Below, piece by piece: positions 1-9,017 of a stretch of DNA of 32,248 nt. Each line of letters opens with the position of its first letter. The first letter of the stretch is position 1. Made by a program: the position numbers and the translations under genes. Source of the DNA: Armatimonadota bacterium. GTDB lineage: Bacteria > Vulcanimicrobiota > JACPDT01. The stretch is from the NCBI GenBank assembly GCA_016183865.1, contig JACPDT010000060.1, forward strand, positions 1 to 32,248. The letters are read 5' to 3'. Under the pieces are notes generated by a model. That model made no database searches. It worked only from the letters and a program-made list of their open reading frames with translations, and was not told the origin of the DNA.

Positions 1-20
1 AATTAAATTTTCTTAACAAT

Positions 21-49
21 TTACTTTTTTCTGTTGAGTATGGTATAAT
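21..49 (+). promoter_or_regulatory. Putative sigma70-type promoter upstream of the radical SAM operon
   Basis: TATAAT at 44-49 with a weak TTACTT -35-like box 17 bp upstream; GGAGG RBS at 76-80 before the GTG at 87. Confidence 0.4.
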
Positions 50-86
50 AAGAAGCTGTCAGCTTGAGCCGATTTGGAGGGCCTTA

Positions 87-1418
87 GTGAAAATCGGTCT
101 GATTGAAGCCATTGATCCTGAGGACAAGCTTCGGAAGATCTCCATTCCTACTCAACTGGCTTATTTGGCGGCCTATCTTTCGCGAGCTCACCCGGAGCTT
201 GAGATCGTCACTTGCGATGATCCTGACCGCTTTCTGGCGATGAAGCCCGATCTGGTAGGTATCTCTTCCTATACGGTGAACTATCCGCGGGCCGTGAAGC
301 TGGGAGAGCGCATCAAGGATACCCTGGGTGTTCCGGTTGTCGTCGGTGGGCTTCACATTACTTCCGTTCCGGAAAGTCTTGCCCCCTGTTTCGATCTTGG
401 CGTTCTTGGGGAGGGGGAAGTGGCCTTCCTGGATGTCGTGGAACACTGGCTCGGGGAGCGGAATCTTGGGGGCGAATCGGTTTCAGGAATACCCGGTCTT
501 GTTGTGCGGCGAAACGGAAACGTCCTGAAAACAGCCAGGAGGGAAGTCCTGGCGGATCTGGATGATCTCCCTCCCCCGGCAAGGCATCTTTATCCTCTCA
601 AGAATCGAACCCTGATGATGTTTACTTCAAGGGGATGCCCCTTCCGCTGCACCTTTTGTTTTACTACGAATTATTGGGAGAGATACAGGACTCAGTCGGC
701 AGGACGGATAATCGAGGAGATCCGGCAGGTGCGCGACTCCTGGCCGGGCTTCTATACCCATATATATTTCACGGATGATCTCTTCATCGCAAACAAGAAG
801 CGTCTTCATGAGCTTGCGATTCTATTTGAGAAGGAAGGATTTCCGGAGAAGCTCAGTTGCACAGGGCTCGTCCGGTCGGACCTGATCAATGAGGAGATCT
901 GCGATGATCTCAAGAGAATGAGTTTTGTGACACTCAGTTTCGGCGCGGAAACGGGCTCAGACAGGATCCTTCAGCTCATGAACAAGAAAGCCACCGTGGA
1001 AGAGAATCAACGAGCCATTGACCTTTGCGACAGGCTCGGAATGAAGATCACTCCTTTTTTCATTATCGGGTACCCCGGAGAAACACGAGAAGACCTGGAC
1101 CTAACCTATGAGTTCATCGAAAGAAATGCGGAGAAATTCAATGGGATCGAGATTTACCCTGCAGTGGCGCTGCCTGGAACTCCTCTCTGGCAGGAAGTGG
1201 AAGAAAGGGGTCTGGTGAGCAAGGACATGGATTGGGAGCGGCTCAAGATCGGGAGCGACTGGCTCGACTCGAACAGGTACATTTACCTCAACGAGGAATG
1301 CATGCCTCGTTCTGAATTCTTCGAGTATGCCGAGAGGTTCCGTCAGTTGTACCGGCGGATCTCCAGGGTGCACATCGAGGCACTGGAGGCGGTTCTGAGA
1401 ACCAGGAGGGAAAGATGA
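87..1418 (+). CDS. B12-binding domain radical SAM protein (paralogue 1)
   Basis: N-terminal B12-binding-like region (VVVGGLHITSVPE..LGVLGEGE), radical SAM motif CPFRCTFC, GTG start with GGAGG RBS. Confidence 0.9.
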   Translation: MKIGLIEAIDPEDKLRKISIPTQLAYLAAYLSRAHPELEIVTCDDPDRFLAMKPDLVGISSYTVNYPRAVKLGERIKDTLGVPVVVGGLHITSVPESLAPCFDLGVLGEGEVAFLDVVEHWLGERNLGGESVSGIPGLVVRRNGNVLKTARREVLADLDDLPPPARHLYPLKNRTLMMFTSRGCPFRCTFCFTTNYWERYRTQSAGRIIEEIRQVRDSWPGFYTHIYFTDDLFIANKKRLHELAILFEKEGFPEKLSCTGLVRSDLINEEICDDLKRMSFVTLSFGAETGSDRILQLMNKKATVEENQRAIDLCDRLGMKITPFFIIGYPGETREDLDLTYEFIERNAEKFNGIEIYPAVALPGTPLWQEVEERGLVSKDMDWERLKIGSDWLDSNRYIYLNEECMPRSEFFEYAERFRQLYRRISRVHIEALEAVLRTRRER

Positions 1419-2788
1419 AACTGGGTCTTTTGGATGTGCAGAATCCCGACAAAAAGGTGGAGAACTTCAATATTCCTCTGGGGCTGCTCTACCTCGCTGG
1501 GTACCTGCGCAAACATGTTCCCGAAGTGTCCGTTTTTGTCACAGACCGGCTGGATTCCCTGCTTGCCTATGGGCCGGACGTGATCGGCGTAACGGCCATG
1601 ACGCCCAACTATAAGATGGCACTGGATACGGCGATTTTTCTGAAAGACCGCACTTCGGTCCCGATCCTGCTTGGGGGCGCCCATATCACCGCATTGCCCC
1701 ACACCCTTGCGCATCCCTTCGATATCGGCGTTTTCGGAGAGGGAGAAGCCACCCTTCTTGAGCTTGTTCGAATCTATCTTTCTGAAGGAGGATTTGCGAA
1801 GGAATCGCTTACAGACACTCAGGGCATCACGTATCACAAGAACGGCTCTGTTTGCGTGAACTCAGCTCGTCCCCTCATCGCGCCCCTGGATGAGATTCCT
1901 CCGCCACTCTGGGATCTCTGGAATCTTGGGGCCAGGGTGAAATGGATGTCAACTTCCAGGGGCTGCCCATATTCATGCAACTTCTGCTTCAAGATGCTGA
2001 AGCACTACCGGTCCTTTTCGCCTGCCTATATCGTGAATCAGCTCAAAGAGGTTCTGACCCGATATCCGTCTCGGAGCGTCTATTTTGTGGATGATCTCTT
2101 CGCAGTAGATCGAAAACGCCTTGCGGAGCTGGGACCCATGATGCAGAAAGAGGGTCTGACCCGAAATGTTTCTTACATCTGTACGGTCCGGGCCGACCTC
2201 GTCACCGAAGAGATGGCTTCTCTTATGTGGGAGGCCGGTGTACGAGTCGTACATCTGGGTCTTGAGTCCGGCTCGGACAAGATCCTGTCATACCTGAAAA
2301 ATGAGACCACTACTGTCGAGGAGAACCAGAGAGCCCTGGAAATTTGCTACGACAAGGCTTTTTTCACTTTCGGGAGCTTCATTATCGGGACTCCGGGAGA
2401 GACGGAGCAGGATCTGGATGCCACCTATGAGTTCATAAAGCGCAATTGGGAATTGTGCCGGATCCGTGGGGTGGGGATGAGCCCCCTGATCGTGCTTCCC
2501 GGGACTCACGTTTGGGCAGACGCTCTGTCCCGGGGGCTTGTTTCCGAGGACATGGAATGGGATCGTCTGGATATGGATATGATGTTCTTTGACCCGGATC
2601 GCTATGTGTACTTGAACCCTGACATGAAAAAGGAGACTTTCCTTACCTATTTCGAGAAATTCAAAGACCTCTTCTGGGCGATCAACAAGAAATTCGGCCA
2701 CAGCGTGATCCCCGAGCCGAAGGCCAAAACGACTCAGAAGGTTCAGTTGCCTGAGGGGCATTTTCCCTGGAAGGGGAAGAGCAGCTAA
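1415..2788 (+). CDS. B12-binding domain radical SAM protein (paralogue 2)
   Basis: CPYSCNFC motif, ILLGGAHITALPH; ATGA overlap with upstream gene. Confidence 0.9.
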   Translation: MKLGLLDVQNPDKKVENFNIPLGLLYLAGYLRKHVPEVSVFVTDRLDSLLAYGPDVIGVTAMTPNYKMALDTAIFLKDRTSVPILLGGAHITALPHTLAHPFDIGVFGEGEATLLELVRIYLSEGGFAKESLTDTQGITYHKNGSVCVNSARPLIAPLDEIPPPLWDLWNLGARVKWMSTSRGCPYSCNFCFKMLKHYRSFSPAYIVNQLKEVLTRYPSRSVYFVDDLFAVDRKRLAELGPMMQKEGLTRNVSYICTVRADLVTEEMASLMWEAGVRVVHLGLESGSDKILSYLKNETTTVEENQRALEICYDKAFFTFGSFIIGTPGETEQDLDATYEFIKRNWELCRIRGVGMSPLIVLPGTHVWADALSRGLVSEDMEWDRLDMDMMFFDPDRYVYLNPDMKKETFLTYFEKFKDLFWAINKKFGHSVIPEPKAKTTQKVQLPEGHFPWKGKSS

Positions 2789-2792
2789 GACC

Positions 2793-4175
2793 ATGCGAAT
2801 AGCTCTGATGGATGCCATTGATGAAAGAGACCGCAAGCGGAAGCTCATGCCTCCCCTGGGGCTTGCCTATTTGGCGGGGTACCTCCTGGAGAAGCTGCCC
2901 CATATTGATGTCGCCATTTTCGAGGATTCCCGGGATGTGATCGAATTCGCCCCTGATCTGGTGGGGATATCCTCCATGACGCCCAATTTTCCTGCCGCAT
3001 TAAGCCTGTCGCAAGATCTCAAAGCCAGGCTTTCCTGTCCGCTGATTCTGGGGGGACCCCATATCACGTCCCTTCCCGCCCAGCTTCCTCCCCAGTTCGA
3101 TGCAGGAGTATTGGGCGAGGGGGAGGAGACTCTCCTGGGCCTGGTTCAACGTTTTGAGAAAGACCGGTGGGAAAAGAGCCTTGAAAGCCTGCGAGGCATC
3201 GTCTACCGTCATGCCGGAAATGTGCGGATCGCCCCGGAGGGAGATCTCATCGAGCCACTCGATTCCATCCCGCATCCCAGAAGGGATTTGATGGATTTTC
3301 AGGGTAGGGCGCCGTACCTCATGACATCCCGAGGTTGTCCCTGCAAATGCGCTTTCTGCTATCCCGCTCAGTACTGGCGAAAATACAGAGTCTTCTCGCC
3401 CCGGTATGTCGTTTCCGAGATGGAGGAAATCGTACAGGGCTACCCGATCCGCCAGCTTGTGGTCCTGGATGATTTCTTCACGGCCCACCTTGACAGGCTC
3501 AAAGAGATCGCCGGCCTGATGGAAGAGAAAGGGCTTCCCGAGAAGATCGGTCTGTACGTGGAGGCAAGAGCGGATTCTCTGGGCATCGAGGCCTGCCGAA
3601 TACTCAAACAGATGAACGTGCAGTGTCTCAATTTCGGGATCGAGTCAGCCAGTGACAAGGTTCTTCAGTATCTTAAGAAGGCGCCCGTCACCGTTGCCCA
3701 GATAGAGGGCGTCATCGAGATGTGCCTCCGATTTGGGTTCTCCCTGGCCCCGTCTTTCATGTTCGGGTCTCCTCCCGAAACCAGGGAGGACATGGAAGCC
3801 CTCTACAGGTTCATTTCCGAGCACAAAGACCATTTCGTGAGTATTGAGATGTTCCCTGCAGTGCCCCTTCCAGGGACCGAGATGTGGGAGTATGCTTCGC
3901 AACAGGGGTTGGTCAGTGAGCAGATGGACTGGAGCCGATTGACTCTTTCCCTGCTGGACTTCGATCCTGAAAGGCATGTCTTCATGAATCGGAATGTATC
4001 CAAAGAGGAATTCTGTGATTTCGTTCTCCGTTTTCAGGAGCTCTATCGGGAGATCAATAAGAAAACACTGGCCGTGATGGCCAGTGCCGTTGCTCAAGTG
4101 GAAAGAGCGCGAGCCGGTCGGAGGGTTTATTTGCCTTCTTCCCCCTCCCCGGGTTTGGCCTCAGATGACGCGTAA
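2793..4175 (+). CDS. B12-binding domain radical SAM protein (paralogue 3)
   Basis: CPCKCAFC motif, LILGGPHITSLPA; collinear with the two upstream paralogues. Confidence 0.9.
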   Translation: MRIALMDAIDERDRKRKLMPPLGLAYLAGYLLEKLPHIDVAIFEDSRDVIEFAPDLVGISSMTPNFPAALSLSQDLKARLSCPLILGGPHITSLPAQLPPQFDAGVLGEGEETLLGLVQRFEKDRWEKSLESLRGIVYRHAGNVRIAPEGDLIEPLDSIPHPRRDLMDFQGRAPYLMTSRGCPCKCAFCYPAQYWRKYRVFSPRYVVSEMEEIVQGYPIRQLVVLDDFFTAHLDRLKEIAGLMEEKGLPEKIGLYVEARADSLGIEACRILKQMNVQCLNFGIESASDKVLQYLKKAPVTVAQIEGVIEMCLRFGFSLAPSFMFGSPPETREDMEALYRFISEHKDHFVSIEMFPAVPLPGTEMWEYASQQGLVSEQMDWSRLTLSLLDFDPERHVFMNRNVSKEEFCDFVLRFQELYREINKKTLAVMASAVAQVERARAGRRVYLPSSPSPGLASDDA

Positions 4176-4795
4176 GTTTCTTCCTTCTTCTCTTTGCCTT
4201 CTTTGAAAGCCCTGGCCTGGGCCTCCATTTGCCTTCTCTTCATTTCTTCGCCGACAATGTCAATATGGGTTTCCACCAGCTCAAGAGCAAGAGCGATGTT
4301 GTCATTTCCTTCCTGGACTTTGATGAGCCCTTCGACCATTCGATTCCTGTCATCCCCATCTTCTGAAAGGAAGTGCTGCAACGTATCCAGCCCTTCCCTG
4401 AAAAGCCGAAACCCTTTTGTAACCAGATAAATCATTTGCCGTCCATATTCGGAGGTAAACTCCTCTTCCTTCCATTCCTGGTAGGTAGCCATCATACGGG
4501 GCAGCTTCTCTTTCTCAAAGGAAGCAAGGCGTGAATCGGTTTCTTCCACGGCAGTCAGAAAATCTTCCCTCGTTCCCTGTTCAGCAAAATAGTGGTACCC
4601 GGCTTCAATGAGGGAAAATATGAGTTCTGTGGGATACATGCGCTCGGGCTGAATATAGGATTGTCCGTCTTCCACATCTATCATGGAAGGCGCTGCCTGA
4701 GGTTCACCATGGGTCATTTTCAAAAGGACCGCATTACACTTTTCACAATGCTTAAGATGATCAGGGTTCTTGTGCCCGCACTTCAGACAAATCAT
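4127..4795 (-). CDS. Zinc-ribbon domain protein of unknown function
   Basis: N-terminal CLKCGHKNPDHLKHCEKC double CxxC; long helical region; 3' end overlaps convergent radical SAM gene. Confidence 0.75.
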   Translation of the reverse strand: MICLKCGHKNPDHLKHCEKCNAVLLKMTHGEPQAAPSMIDVEDGQSYIQPERMYPTELIFSLIEAGYHYFAEQGTREDFLTAVEETDSRLASFEKEKLPRMMATYQEWKEEEFTSEYGRQMIYLVTKGFRLFREGLDTLQHFLSEDGDDRNRMVEGLIKVQEGNDNIALALELVETHIDIVGEEMKRRQMEAQARAFKEGKEKKEETYASSEAKPGEGEEGK

Positions 4796-4868
4796 TACGC
4801 CAGCTCCTTATGCTCGTGGTATTCTTCAGGGATTCTCTTCCCGAATCATCGGTTCCTCCCAAAACAAA

Positions 4869-4895
4869 AAAGCCGAAAGAGACTTTCGGCTTTTT
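4869..4895 (-). terminator. Rho-independent terminator (likely bidirectional)
   Basis: GCCGAAAG-AGA-CTTTCGGC stem flanked by A-tract and T5; lies downstream of the 4916-5242 minus-strand gene. Confidence 0.85.
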
Positions 4896-4915
4896 GTCAA
4901 GAGTCCTGCGGAAAC

Positions 4916-5242
4916 CTACCCAACCCCGAACTGCGGCGGCGGGTAATAGCCTCCCTGTGGGAAATATGCCGGTGGCGGATAGAAGCCTTGAGGGCCTCCG
5001 CCTCCTCCCTGGAAGCCATAGCCTCCCAGCATCTGTTGATACATGGCCATTTGCTGCTGGTTCTGGGCGGTGATCGAGCCCATGAGCTCTTTCAACTCTT
5101 CCTTTTGATCTTTCTGCTGTGCCAGAACCTGTTCCAACTGCTTCTGTTCAGCCTCTCTTGCCTTGGCCGCACTGTATGCCCCGATCCCCGCAGTTGCAAC
5201 GGTCGCCACACCGGCCACAACAATGACTGCCACAACACACAT
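4916..5242 (-). CDS. Small membrane-anchored protein with coiled-coil and G/Q/Y/P-rich tail
   Basis: Hydrophobic N-terminus, KQLEQVLAQQKDQKEELKEL coiled coil, GGYGFQGGGGGPQGFYPPPAYFPQGGYYPPPQ tail; strong AAGGAGGTGA RBS. Confidence 0.65.
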   Translation of the reverse strand: MCVVAVIVVAGVATVATAGIGAYSAAKAREAEQKQLEQVLAQQKDQKEELKELMGSITAQNQQQMAMYQQMLGGYGFQGGGGGPQGFYPPPAYFPQGGYYPPPQFGVG

Positions 5243-5462
5243 TGAATGTCACCTCCTTGATTCTTATGGGATACCGACTCACCATGTTTATCACGCAAAA
5301 CCGAAAATTGTAAAGGGGGATGTGAAAGTTCACAATTCCTTCACAACAGTCAGAACTTCGCATAACTGTGATTCGCTCAACTCTGGGAGGAAAGGACCTT
5401 TTTGAACCGAATACCGAAGTTGTTAAGCATCGTGCAGTCGTGCAAGAGAAGGAAAAAAGCGT

Positions 5463-6620
5463 ATGGAAAAAAGTGGTACGGGGTCTGAGCCAATCAGCGC
5501 CGCTTCTCCTGCTTCTGTTCTGGTTGAGGCCGAGAGGGAGCTTATGGTCAAATTGTGCGAATTGACCGCTATTGTTAATTCCTCGTTGAATATCACACAG
5601 GTCCTCAATAATGTCATTGACCTGGCTATCGGCGCCCTGAAGGCGGAGAGAGGGTTCATCATGCTTGTTGAAGAGCCGGAAGGCTCTCTTCGATTCAGCG
5701 TGGGCAGAAACATAGAGCACGAGAATCTCCTGGCAGGCACCCTCAGTGTGAGCCAGACAGCGGTCATGCGGGTCAAGGAGACAGGGGCCCCTGTTGTGAC
5801 CCACGATGCCCTCAGGGATGCCCGCTTTGACTCCTCTCAGAGTATTCGAATCATGGGGATTTGTTCCATTCTTTGCGCTCCCATGAAGACCCATGACAAG
5901 CTTCTTGGAGTCATTTATCTGGACAGTCGGAAAACGGTAGGGCAGATGTACTCCGAAAAGGACATGCAGGTTCTCAGCGCAATTGCCAATCAGGCCGCCA
6001 TTGCCGTGGAAAACGCGAATCTTTACAACAAGACCATAGAATTGTATCTGGGAGCGGTTCAGTGCCTCGCCGAGGCCATTGAGAAGAAGGACGTGTACAC
6101 GAAGGGGCATTGCGATCGGGTTCGGGAATATTCCGTGAAGATCGCCCAGGAGATGAAATTATCGGAGAGCCAGGTCAAGGCCCTGGAGCTTGCCAGCATT
6201 CTTCACGATGTGGGTAAGATCGGTGTTCCTGAGCATATCTTGACCAAACCCGGGAAGCTCACCCCCGAGGAATATGATGTGATCAAGAAACACCCGAACC
6301 ACGGTTATGACATCGTTTTGCCCATCAACCTGCCCGATGACGTGCGACAGGGAATATTGCATCACCAGGAGCGATACGATGGTTCGGGATACCCGAAAGG
6401 GCTGCGGGGAGAAGAAATTCACATTTTCGGCAGAATCATCGCCGTTGCCGACACCTTTGACGCCATGTCAAAACCCAGGGTCTACAGAAAGGAATTTCCG
6501 ATCCCGGAATGCATCTCTGAGATCAAGCGCGGCTCCGGAGTGCAGTTCGATCCCAAGGTCGTCGAGGCTTTTCTTTCCGTCCTGACCAAAGAAGGACTTA
6601 CTTCACCGACGTCCTCTTGA
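5463..6620 (+). CDS. GAF domain HD-GYP phosphodiesterase-like protein
   Basis: GAF region followed by HDVGKIGVPEHILTKPGKLTPEEY and HHQERYDGSGYP motifs. Confidence 0.88.
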   Translation: MEKSGTGSEPISAASPASVLVEAERELMVKLCELTAIVNSSLNITQVLNNVIDLAIGALKAERGFIMLVEEPEGSLRFSVGRNIEHENLLAGTLSVSQTAVMRVKETGAPVVTHDALRDARFDSSQSIRIMGICSILCAPMKTHDKLLGVIYLDSRKTVGQMYSEKDMQVLSAIANQAAIAVENANLYNKTIELYLGAVQCLAEAIEKKDVYTKGHCDRVREYSVKIAQEMKLSESQVKALELASILHDVGKIGVPEHILTKPGKLTPEEYDVIKKHPNHGYDIVLPINLPDDVRQGILHHQERYDGSGYPKGLRGEEIHIFGRIIAVADTFDAMSKPRVYRKEFPIPECISEIKRGSGVQFDPKVVEAFLSVLTKEGLTSPTSS

Positions 6621-7371
6621 ACTCCACAAGACTTGTCGCCATTTTCTCCGAAACGGCCTCCAGAAGCTCTTTCAGTAGTTTTCTTCTTCGGCTGTCGGAG
6701 CCTGCGTTTAAGGCATTGAAACTCGTGTTCTTCATCGTTTCTTCCGCCTGCCAGACTACTGTCCCGCTTTTCGTCTCAAGAAGCTGAATCTGGACGGAAG
6801 CTTCGACTCCGTAGCTGGGGAAGAAGGATTCCGTGTCCGCCCGGTACTCATACCGTTTGACTTTTCCCACAAGAACGCCCTCAAGATCTTTGGTTGAGCC
6901 CAGCTCAACGATTTTCCCCGTTTGAGGCTCTGCTTCCGAAAGCTCATTGGGTACGATGACAAATGTGTCCTTTGAGAAAAGAGCCGAGGCAAAGCTCCTG
7001 GCCGCAATCTCCGCCCCGTCCGGATAAATGATGCTGTCCTGTCTTGCCTTGATCACTTCATCCTTGAAGGGTAGCACAGTGACCTTGCGAATGTCTTTCA
7101 TCAGGTAAGGTGAGATCTGGGGAGCCTTCCCGGTTCCGGGTATGCTGACCAATCTGCTCTTCCAATCCACCGCATAGGGCAGGCGCAGAGCATCCAGGGT
7201 CTCGGGAACAGGAAGATACAACCGTCCGTCCTTCACGACAGGGACGATGAGGACCTCTTTTCCTTCCACGGTAAGGGTCCATTCTTCAGGTTTCTTCTGA
7301 TCCGCAGCCCAGAGTCCGCTCTGGACGATCAGTGCCAGCCCCAGGAGAACGAATATTCCGAATCTCGTCAT
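6598..7371 (-). CDS. Exported protein of unknown function (stalk-like domain plus GNA1162/CsgG-like region)
   Basis: Signal peptide MTRFGIFVLLGLALIVQSGLWAAD; VTVLPFKDEV... and GVEASVQIQLLETKSGTVVWQ, reminiscent of lipoprotein/CsgG-like families; family call tentative. Confidence 0.6.
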   Translation of the reverse strand: MTRFGIFVLLGLALIVQSGLWAADQKKPEEWTLTVEGKEVLIVPVVKDGRLYLPVPETLDALRLPYAVDWKSRLVSIPGTGKAPQISPYLMKDIRKVTVLPFKDEVIKARQDSIIYPDGAEIAARSFASALFSKDTFVIVPNELSEAEPQTGKIVELGSTKDLEGVLVGKVKRYEYRADTESFFPSYGVEASVQIQLLETKSGTVVWQAEETMKNTSFNALNAGSDSRRRKLLKELLEAVSEKMATSLVEFKRTSVK

Positions 7372-7508
7372 GCCTTCTCTTCCCCCTTTTTTTCGATTTT
7401 CGTTTGTTTTTGTTCCACGGAAAGGGTGGGATCCCTCCCCTGTCTCCGGCCGGGCAGGACCCGCCTGAGCCGTTACTGATGCAAAGGTTTCGTAACTACT
7501 CAGGTAGT

Positions 7509-7536
7509 CAGGAGTCAGAATGCAGGAGTCAGAATG
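7509..7536. repeat. Two tandem copies of CAGGAGTCAGAATG
   Basis: Direct 14-nt repeat in the intergenic region. Confidence 0.8.
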
Positions 7537-7607
7537 AGGACGTCAGCGACGAGATTTGAGGACCTGTCCGAAATCGGCATTTCTTCCGATTCGAGGTTCG
7601 GGGTAAC

Positions 7608-7636
7608 TTGATAAATCGGAGTAGATTTGTTATAAT
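7608..7636 (+). promoter_or_regulatory. Sigma70-type promoter for the tusA-tusA-dsrE-like block
   Basis: TTGATA-17 bp-TATAAT, 37 bp upstream of the first tusA start. Confidence 0.75.
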
Positions 7637-7672
7637 CAGTATATAATACGGATTGAAAGGGAACATCCTGGC

Positions 7673-7918
7673 TTGATAGAAGCTCGCATTCCATGTCATG
7701 ACACTCTCGACACGCTCGGCCTGTATTGCCCCATACCTGTTCTCAAGCTCGCCAAGAAGATCAAAGACATAGAAGTGGGTCAGGTCCTGGAGGTTGTTTC
7801 CGACGACTCGGGGTGCCGGAGAAACATTCCCAACTGGTGCAGAGTCGTGGGACACGAGTACCTGGGGGCTTTTCAGGAAGAAGGGCTGTTCCGAGTATAT
7901 GTGAGACGCTTGAAGTAG
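7673..7918 (+). CDS. TusA-family sulfurtransferase
   Basis: DTLGLYCPIPVLKLAKKI (CPxP) and NIPNWC motif; TTG start. Confidence 0.85.
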   Translation: MIEARIPCHDTLDTLGLYCPIPVLKLAKKIKDIEVGQVLEVVSDDSGCRRNIPNWCRVVGHEYLGAFQEEGLFRVYVRRLK

Positions 7919-7929
7919 GGAGGGCAAGT

Positions 7930-8169
7930 ATGACGGAGATCAAGGCGGATGCCAGTTTGGACTGCAAAGGTTTGCTTTGTCCGAAGCCCATGGTGGAGAT
8001 GTTCAAGAAAATGCGGGGACTCATTCCCGGACAGATCCTCGAAGTCTTGTCCGATGACGAGCTTGCCAAAAAGAACATTCCGGACTGGTGCACGAAAACA
8101 GGAAACGAGTATTTGGGCTTTACCGAGGAAAACAAGCTTCTTCGGTTTTTTGTAAAAAAACGGGCGTAG
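7930..8169 (+). CDS. TusA-family sulfurtransferase (second paralogue)
   Basis: LDCKGLLCPKPMVEMFKKM (CPxP) and NIPDWC motif; ATG at 7930, trimmed from the longer listed ORF. Confidence 0.87.
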   Translation: MTEIKADASLDCKGLLCPKPMVEMFKKMRGLIPGQILEVLSDDELAKKNIPDWCTKTGNEYLGFTEENKLLRFFVKKRA

Positions 8170-8197
8170 AATGCGCTCACATCAGGAGGAGAATCTC

Positions 8198-8749
8198 ATG
8201 GACAGTCCGGTAAGTGTTCCCAATCCTGTGGCCGCCCCTGTGGCAGCCCCGGCGCCTGCGACGGACGGCGCCGCGGCAGCCGCCAACAAAGTGACCTTGA
8301 TCGTTTTCAGCGGGGATATGGACAAGGTCTGGGCCGCCTTCAACATCGCGAACGGCGCCGCTGCATCGGGCATGGATGTGACCATGTTCTTCACTTTCTG
8401 GGGACTCAAGATACTCAAAAGGGAAGACAGGCACCCTAAAGGGGATAACTGGATGACAAAGATGTTCCTTTTCATGACCCGGGGCGGGCTTCATTCCCTG
8501 AAGCTCTCCAATCTCCACAGGGGGGGGATGGGGAAATGGATGATGGAGAAGATGGCAAAAGCAAAGAACGTGGCAAGCCTTGAGGAGATGCTCAAGGATG
8601 CCGTGGATCTTGGAGTGAAGATTTATGGTTGTGAGGTCAGCACGAGAATTCTCGGAATTACCAGGGAAGACCTCCTGGATTGTGTCGAAATCAGGGGCAT
8701 CGCAACGGTAATCAAGGAGGCCACCGGAAGCACGCCTTTCTTTATTTAG
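8198..8749 (+). CDS. DsrE/DsrF/DrsH-like family protein with Ala/Pro-rich N-terminal linker
   Basis: VTLIVFSGDMDKVWAAFNIANGAAASGMDVTMFFTFWGLKIL, IYGCEVS; AGGAGGA RBS before ATG 8198. Confidence 0.85.
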   Translation: MDSPVSVPNPVAAPVAAPAPATDGAAAAANKVTLIVFSGDMDKVWAAFNIANGAAASGMDVTMFFTFWGLKILKREDRHPKGDNWMTKMFLFMTRGGLHSLKLSNLHRGGMGKWMMEKMAKAKNVASLEEMLKDAVDLGVKIYGCEVSTRILGITREDLLDCVEIRGIATVIKEATGSTPFFI

Positions 8750-8827
8750 CACTACAGCGCCATTTTGCCGCTTCGGGGTCCTGCCACCTGCGCCAGCCCA
8801 CGGTGCTCGCAAACTCCCATCCCCCAA

Positions 8828-8864
8828 CCCTCCCCTAGCCCCTCCCACAGGGGGAGGGGAAATC
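8828..8864 (+). repeat. Dispersed 37-bp GC-rich hairpin repeat, copy 1
   Basis: CCCTCCCCTAGCCCCTCCCACAGGGGGAGGGGAAATC; internally complementary; matches the reverse complement of 14834-14870 at 34/37 positions by hand count. Confidence 0.85.
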
Positions 8865-9017
8865 AGGGGATGGGACAAACATGGGGGCCCAGTTTGCTCC
8901 GCGCCTTAGGGCGCCCAGGCTCCGGCGTCACCCCTCCGCTCACATTTGGCGTTGTTAGGATTAGCTGATACGGAAAATGGACATTCTGCGAAGTATCGCT
9001 GTGAAAGGAAGTGAACA

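Noticed and set aside
5148-6110. 320-aa minus-strand ORF opposite the first HD-GYP gene
   Set aside because: Overlaps two better supported genes and lacks any coherent domain signature.
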